A DNA stretch of 64,000 bases. Source: Streptomyces aurantiogriseus (GTDB lineage: Bacteria; Actinomycetota; Actinomycetes; Streptomycetales; Streptomycetaceae). The notes beneath the pieces are model-generated. The model was not told where the DNA came from. It made no database searches and was given only the letters and a program-made list of their open reading frames with translations. Shown piece by piece: positions 61,084-64,000 of the stretch (the stretch's first letter is position 1; each line of letters opens with the position of its first letter). A program made the translations under genes and the position numbers. The DNA lies in contig NZ_BMSX01000026.1 of the NCBI RefSeq assembly GCF_014649375.1, positions 1 to 64,000 of the forward strand. The letters are read 5' to 3'.

Positions 61084-62295
61084 TCAGTCCTCCAGTGCGG
61101 CGAGGCCGGGGAGCGTCTTGCCCTCGAGGTATTCGAGGGAGGCGCCGCCGCCGGTCGAGATGTGTCCGAATGCGTCCTCGTCGAAGCCCAGGAGGCGGAC
61201 GGCCGCGGCGGAGTCGCCGCCGCCGACGACCGTGAAGGCCCGGGAGTCGAGGAGGGCCTGGGCGACCGCCTTGGTGCCCTCGGCGTAGTCGGGGTGTTCG
61301 AAGACGCCCATGGGGCCGTTCCAGAAGACGGTGGCGGCGTCGGCGAGCTTCGAGGCGTACAGCTTGCGGGTCTCGGGACCGATGTCCAGACCCTCCTGAT
61401 CGGCGGGGATCGCGTCCGCGGCGACGGTGGTGGGGTGGGTCGGGGCCTTCGTCTTCAGGTCCGGGAACTCGGGCGAGACCAGGACGTCGACGGGCAGGAC
61501 CAGTTCGACGCCGGTCTTCTCCGCGCGCTCGATGTACTCGGTGACGGCCGGGATCTGGTCCTCCTGCAGGAGGGAGATGCCGACCTCGTGGCCCTTGGCC
61601 TTGAGGAAGGTGTAGGCCATGCCGCCGCCGATGAGGAGGCGGTCGGCCTTGCCGAGCAGTTCGTCGATGACGGCGAGCTTGTCGGAGACCTTGGCGCCGC
61701 CGAGCGCGACGACGTACGGGCGCTGGACGTCCTCGGTGAGCTTCTTCAGGACGCCGACCTCGGTGGCGATGAGGTGGCCGGCGGCGTGCGGCAGGCGGGC
61801 CGGAAGGTCGTACACGGAGGCGTGCTTGCGGTGCACCGCGCCGAAGCCGTCGCCGACGTACAGGTCGGCGAGTTCGGCGAGTTGGTCGGCGAAGGCGCCG
61901 CGCTCGGCGTCGTCCTTGGAGGTCTCGCCCGGGTTGAAGCGGAGGTTCTCGATGACGGCGACCTGGCCGTCGCTCAGGCCCGCGACGGTGGAGCGGGCGG
62001 ACTCGCCGACCGTGTCGGTCGCGAACGCCACGGCGGAGCCGAGGAGTTCGCCCAGGCGGGAGGCGGCGGGGGCGAGGGAGAAGGCCGGGTCCGGGGCGCC
62101 CTTGGGGCGGCCCAGGTGCGAGGCGACGACCACCTTGGCGCCCGCGTCCGCGAGGGCCTTGACGGTCGGCAGCACGGCGCGGATGCGTCCGTCGTCGGTG
62201 ATGGTGCCGCTCTCCAGCGGCACGTTGAGGTCGGCACGGACGAAGACGCGCCGGCCGGCCACGCCTTCGGAGAGGAGTTCGTCGATCGTCTTCAT
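61084..62295 (-). CDS. pgk: Phosphoglycerate kinase
   Basis: Phosphoglycerate kinase (403 residues), the first ATP-making step of lower glycolysis. The opening blocks VFVRADLNVPLE and VVASHLGRPKGAPD, the GGAKVSDKLAVID segment, the nucleotide block WNGPMGVFE and the closing VVGGGDSAAAVRLLG are all as expected. GGGAG precedes the ATG. It is the first gene of the pgk-tpiA unit; a strong hairpin separates it from gap, so it needs its own promoter or read-through. Confidence 0.97.
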   Translation of the reverse strand: MKTIDELLSEGVAGRRVFVRADLNVPLESGTITDDGRIRAVLPTVKALADAGAKVVVASHLGRPKGAPDPAFSLAPAASRLGELLGSAVAFATDTVGESARSTVAGLSDGQVAVIENLRFNPGETSKDDAERGAFADQLAELADLYVGDGFGAVHRKHASVYDLPARLPHAAGHLIATEVGVLKKLTEDVQRPYVVALGGAKVSDKLAVIDELLGKADRLLIGGGMAYTFLKAKGHEVGISLLQEDQIPAVTEYIERAEKTGVELVLPVDVLVSPEFPDLKTKAPTHPTTVAADAIPADQEGLDIGPETRKLYASKLADAATVFWNGPMGVFEHPDYAEGTKAVAQALLDSRAFTVVGGGDSAAAVRLLGFDEDAFGHISTGGGASLEYLEGKTLPGLAALED

Positions 62296-62359
62296 GAAAG
62301 GGGCTCCCGGGAGGGCTCGTGGTACTCCGTGATCGTAGAGAGGGCTGATCCGTACGTGC

Positions 62360-62403
62360 GGCAGGGCTCGGGCGGCGCGTCCCTGCGCCGCCCGAGCCCT
62401 GCC
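62360..62403 (-). terminator. Strong hairpin terminator after gap
   Basis: A perfect 19-base-pair stem (62360-62378 with 62385-62403) around the loop GTCCCT lies 25 bases past the gap stop. It is one of the strongest hairpins in the window and separates gap from pgk. Confidence 0.9.
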
Positions 62404-62427
62404 TTCACTTGGAGTCCGCTCTGTGGG

Positions 62428-63435
62428 TCAGAGCTGGCCGCCGACGAAGACCGTCAGGTCGACGAGGCGGTTGGAGTAGCCCCACTCGTTGTCATACCAG
62501 CCGATGACCTTCACGTTCTTGCCCTCCTGGACCATGGTCAGGGAGGAGTCGAAGGTGCAGGACGCCGGGGCGTTGACGATGTCGGAGGAGACGATCGGGT
62601 CCTCCGTGTACTCGAGGATGCCCTTGAGCTCGCCCTCGGCGGCCTTCTGGAAGGCGGCGTTGACCTCTTCCTTGGTGACCTCGCGGCCGAGCTCCAGGAC
62701 CAGGTCGGTGACCGAGCCGGTGGGGACCGGGACGCGCATGGCGATGCCGTCCAGCTTGCCCTTGAGCTGCGGCAGGACCAGGGCGGTGGCCTTGGCGGCA
62801 CCGGTGGTGGTCGGGATGATGTTCTCGGCGGCGGCACGGGCGCGGCGCAGGTCCTTGTGCGGGAAGTCCAGGATGCGCTGGTCGTTCGTGTACGCGTGCA
62901 CCGTCGTCATCAGGCCCTTGACGATGCCGAAGTTCTCGTCCAGGACCTTGGCCATCGGCGCCACACAGTTGGTGGTGCAGGAGGCGTTGGAGATGACGTG
63001 GTGGTTGGCCGCGTCGTACTTGTCCTGGTTGACGCCCATCACGATGGTGACGTCCTCGTCCGTGGCAGGGGCCGAGATGATGACCTTCTTGGCGCCGCCG
63101 GCGAGGTGCTTCTCGGCGTCGGCCTTCTTCGTGAAGATGCCGGTGGACTCGATGACGACGTCGACGCCCAGCTCGCCCCACGGGATGTCGGCGGGGTTGC
63201 GCTCGGAGAGGACCTTGATGGTCCTGCCGTCGACGGTGATGGTGTCGGCGGTGTGGGAGACCTCCTGCTTGAGGCGGCCCAGGATGGTGTCGTACTTCAG
63301 CAGGTGAGCGGTGGTCGCGGTGTCACCCAGGTCGTTGACAGCCACGATCTCGATGTCTGCACCCTGCTCCAGCAGCGCGCGGAAGTAGTTACGACCGATG
63401 CGGCCAAAGCCGTTGATGCCTACGCGGATCGTCAC
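62428..63435 (-). CDS. gap: Glyceraldehyde-3-phosphate dehydrogenase, type I
   Basis: Phosphorylating GAPDH (335 residues). The NAD-binding loop INGFGRIGRNYFRA opens the protein, the catalytic cysteine is in NASCTTNCVAP near residue 154, the catalytic His follows in the next domain, and NEWGYSNRLVDL closes it. GTG 63435 has GAGGAG eight bases ahead. A CGCCGGC-N8-GCCGGCG hairpin at 63457-63478 sits in its leader and may affect the message. It is followed by a strong terminator, so gap is largely monocistronic. Confidence 0.97.
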   Translation of the reverse strand: MTIRVGINGFGRIGRNYFRALLEQGADIEIVAVNDLGDTATTAHLLKYDTILGRLKQEVSHTADTITVDGRTIKVLSERNPADIPWGELGVDVVIESTGIFTKKADAEKHLAGGAKKVIISAPATDEDVTIVMGVNQDKYDAANHHVISNASCTTNCVAPMAKVLDENFGIVKGLMTTVHAYTNDQRILDFPHKDLRRARAAAENIIPTTTGAAKATALVLPQLKGKLDGIAMRVPVPTGSVTDLVLELGREVTKEEVNAAFQKAAEGELKGILEYTEDPIVSSDIVNAPASCTFDSSLTMVQEGKNVKVIGWYDNEWGYSNRLVDLTVFVGGQL

Positions 63436-63566
63436 GAACCGATCTCCTCGTTGGTACGCCGGCCATGCGGTGCCGGCGAGCTCTATTTGGGATGTCCCCG
63501 ACCACCCCCGACCCTACCTCCCCGCGGGCGCCGTGGTGACATCGAGTTGCCGCATACACGGCAGGA

Positions 63567-63598
63567 CGGTCCGTACCCGCCAGTAGGGGTACGGACCG
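63567..63598 (-). terminator. Hairpin terminator downstream of the edge gene
   Basis: CGGTCCGTACCC at 63567-63578 pairs exactly with GGGTACGGACCG at 63587-63598 around an 8-base loop. It lies 65 bases past the stop at 63663 on the minus strand and just upstream of the gap promoter region. Confidence 0.8.
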
Positions 63599-63662
63599 CC
63601 CGGGCCGGAAGACCCTGTCACCCGATTTTGCTACGCACCGTCACGGGAAGTTGACCTCGGTG

Positions 63663-64000
63663 TCACCGATCAAGTGATGCGAGGGCCTTTCCGATGAGCG
63701 TTTTGCGGTCGGCCGCCGAGGTCACGTGCTCCAGGCCGAAGCCGAGCAGCACGGTGTCGTCGGTGGTGACCGCTCCGTACGTCTGGAACAGCGCTCCGGT
63801 GCGCGTCCAGTCCTTCAGGACGGCCGGGCTGCCCGCGGGCGGTCCGCCGGCCTTCCAGGCGCCGAGCGAGCTCTCGAAGCCCTCGGTCTCGGTGGCCGTG
63901 CCGCCGACGACCAGCGAGGCGTCGTCGGCGAGGACGCCACGGCCGCCGAAGCCGGGGTCGGTGACGTAGGCGATCGAGACCTCGATGTTCTTGCCCGCGT
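63663..64000 (-). CDS. 3' end of an unidentified gene, cut by the window edge
   Basis: A minus-strand frame is open from the window edge to the TGA at 63663-63665 (about 112 codons). It reads on as KNIEVSIAYVTDPGFGGRGV and later FGLEHVTSAADRKTLIGKAL, with high third-position GC and an orderly strand pattern, and it is followed by a good terminator. The text resembles the C-terminal part of secreted peptidases or their beta-sandwich domains in Streptomyces, but too little is present to name it. Confidence 0.6.
   Translation of the reverse strand, partial: AGKNIEVSIAYVTDPGFGGRGVLADDASLVVGGTATETEGFESSLGAWKAGGPPAGSPAVLKDWTRTGALFQTYGAVTTDDTVLLGFGLEHVTSAADRKTLIGKALASLDR

Noticed and set aside
63457..63478. 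Riboswitch-like hairpin in the gap leader
   Set aside because: Only one 7-bp stem (CGCCGGC/GCCGGCG) is visible, and nothing resembles a conserved ligand-binding core.
61162..63654. Very long plus-strand open frame (about 830 codons) opposite pgk and gap
   Set aside because: It is antisense to two textbook glycolytic genes. GC-rich codon bias leaves the complementary frame free of stops, and the translation is a low-complexity Val/Gly/Asp/Arg text.

Overview
The window is chromosomal DNA from a Streptomyces or a very close relative. The signs are very high GC, many GTG and TTG starts with good Shine-Dalgarno sequences, 4-base ATGA/GTGA gene overlaps, and a gene order (sufR-B-D-ferredoxin-C-S-U, ctaA, ctaB, tkt-tal-zwf-opcA-pgl, pgi, rbpA-like, secG, tpiA, pgk, gap) that matches, as far as I recall, the core region of S. 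coelicolor around SCO1906-SCO1947. No tRNA, rRNA, CRISPR array, prophage or intact insertion sequence was found. Names come from motifs read by eye; no database search was run.

Layout. 0-6.2 kb is a patchy accessory stretch: a GNAT, a metallophosphoesterase, a TadA-like deaminase, a methyltransferase divergent from a TetR regulator, a DUF3592-like membrane protein, relics of a transposase and of a 2-hydroxyacid dehydrogenase, and a HEAT-like gene. 6.2-11.4 kb holds a Tat-exported PhoX phosphatase and a secreted endonuclease/exonuclease/phosphatase-family enzyme. Each is preceded by tandem 11-base PHO-box units, so both probably belong to the PhoP regulon. 11.4-15.7 kb has an ArsR/SRPBCC pair, a two-domain ABM protein and a four-gene envelope operon (42-aa peptide, Cys-rich protein, holin-like 2-TM protein, DUF3618 protein with 11-residue repeats). 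15.8-25.2 kb holds dapA-like and dapD genes, a MerR regulator divergent from a membrane-protein pair, an MFS exporter divergent from an HxlR-peroxiredoxin fusion, an SMR-TetR operon and an AbfB-domain surface protein.

25.2-31.9 kb is the complete SUF iron-sulfur assembly operon under SufR. A CAAC-N6-GTTG operator sits at the sufR start and a partial iron box lies further upstream. 32-38.4 kb has an AAC(3)-like gene, a drug-type ABC pair with a partly duplicated junction, heme A synthase (ctaA), an amidohydrolase and heme O synthase (ctaB). 38.8-45.5 kb is the pentose phosphate operon. 45.6-50.8 kb is an alpha-glucoside uptake operon: GH13 glucosidase, lipoprotein and two permeases, with no ATPase gene. 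Then come an orphan secreted binding protein, a PadR/ABC/FtsX export operon and an array of 26-base intergenic repeats. 56.2-63.4 kb is central glycolysis (pgi, tpiA, pgk, gap) with an RbpA paralogue and secG among the genes. The last 340 bases are the 3' end of an unidentified gene.

The core genes form a metabolic unit: glucosidase and transporter bring in glucose, pgi/zwf/opcA/pgl/tkt/tal and tpiA/pgk/gap process it, cta genes supply heme for the terminal oxidase, and suf genes supply Fe-S clusters. The accessory genes between them are mostly one-regulator/one-effector modules with recognisable palindromic operators. The most noteworthy items are the HxlR-peroxiredoxin fusion, the extracytoplasmic domain inserted in an AglF-type permease, the 11-residue repeat protein operon, the paired PHO boxes and the SufR/iron-box arrangement.
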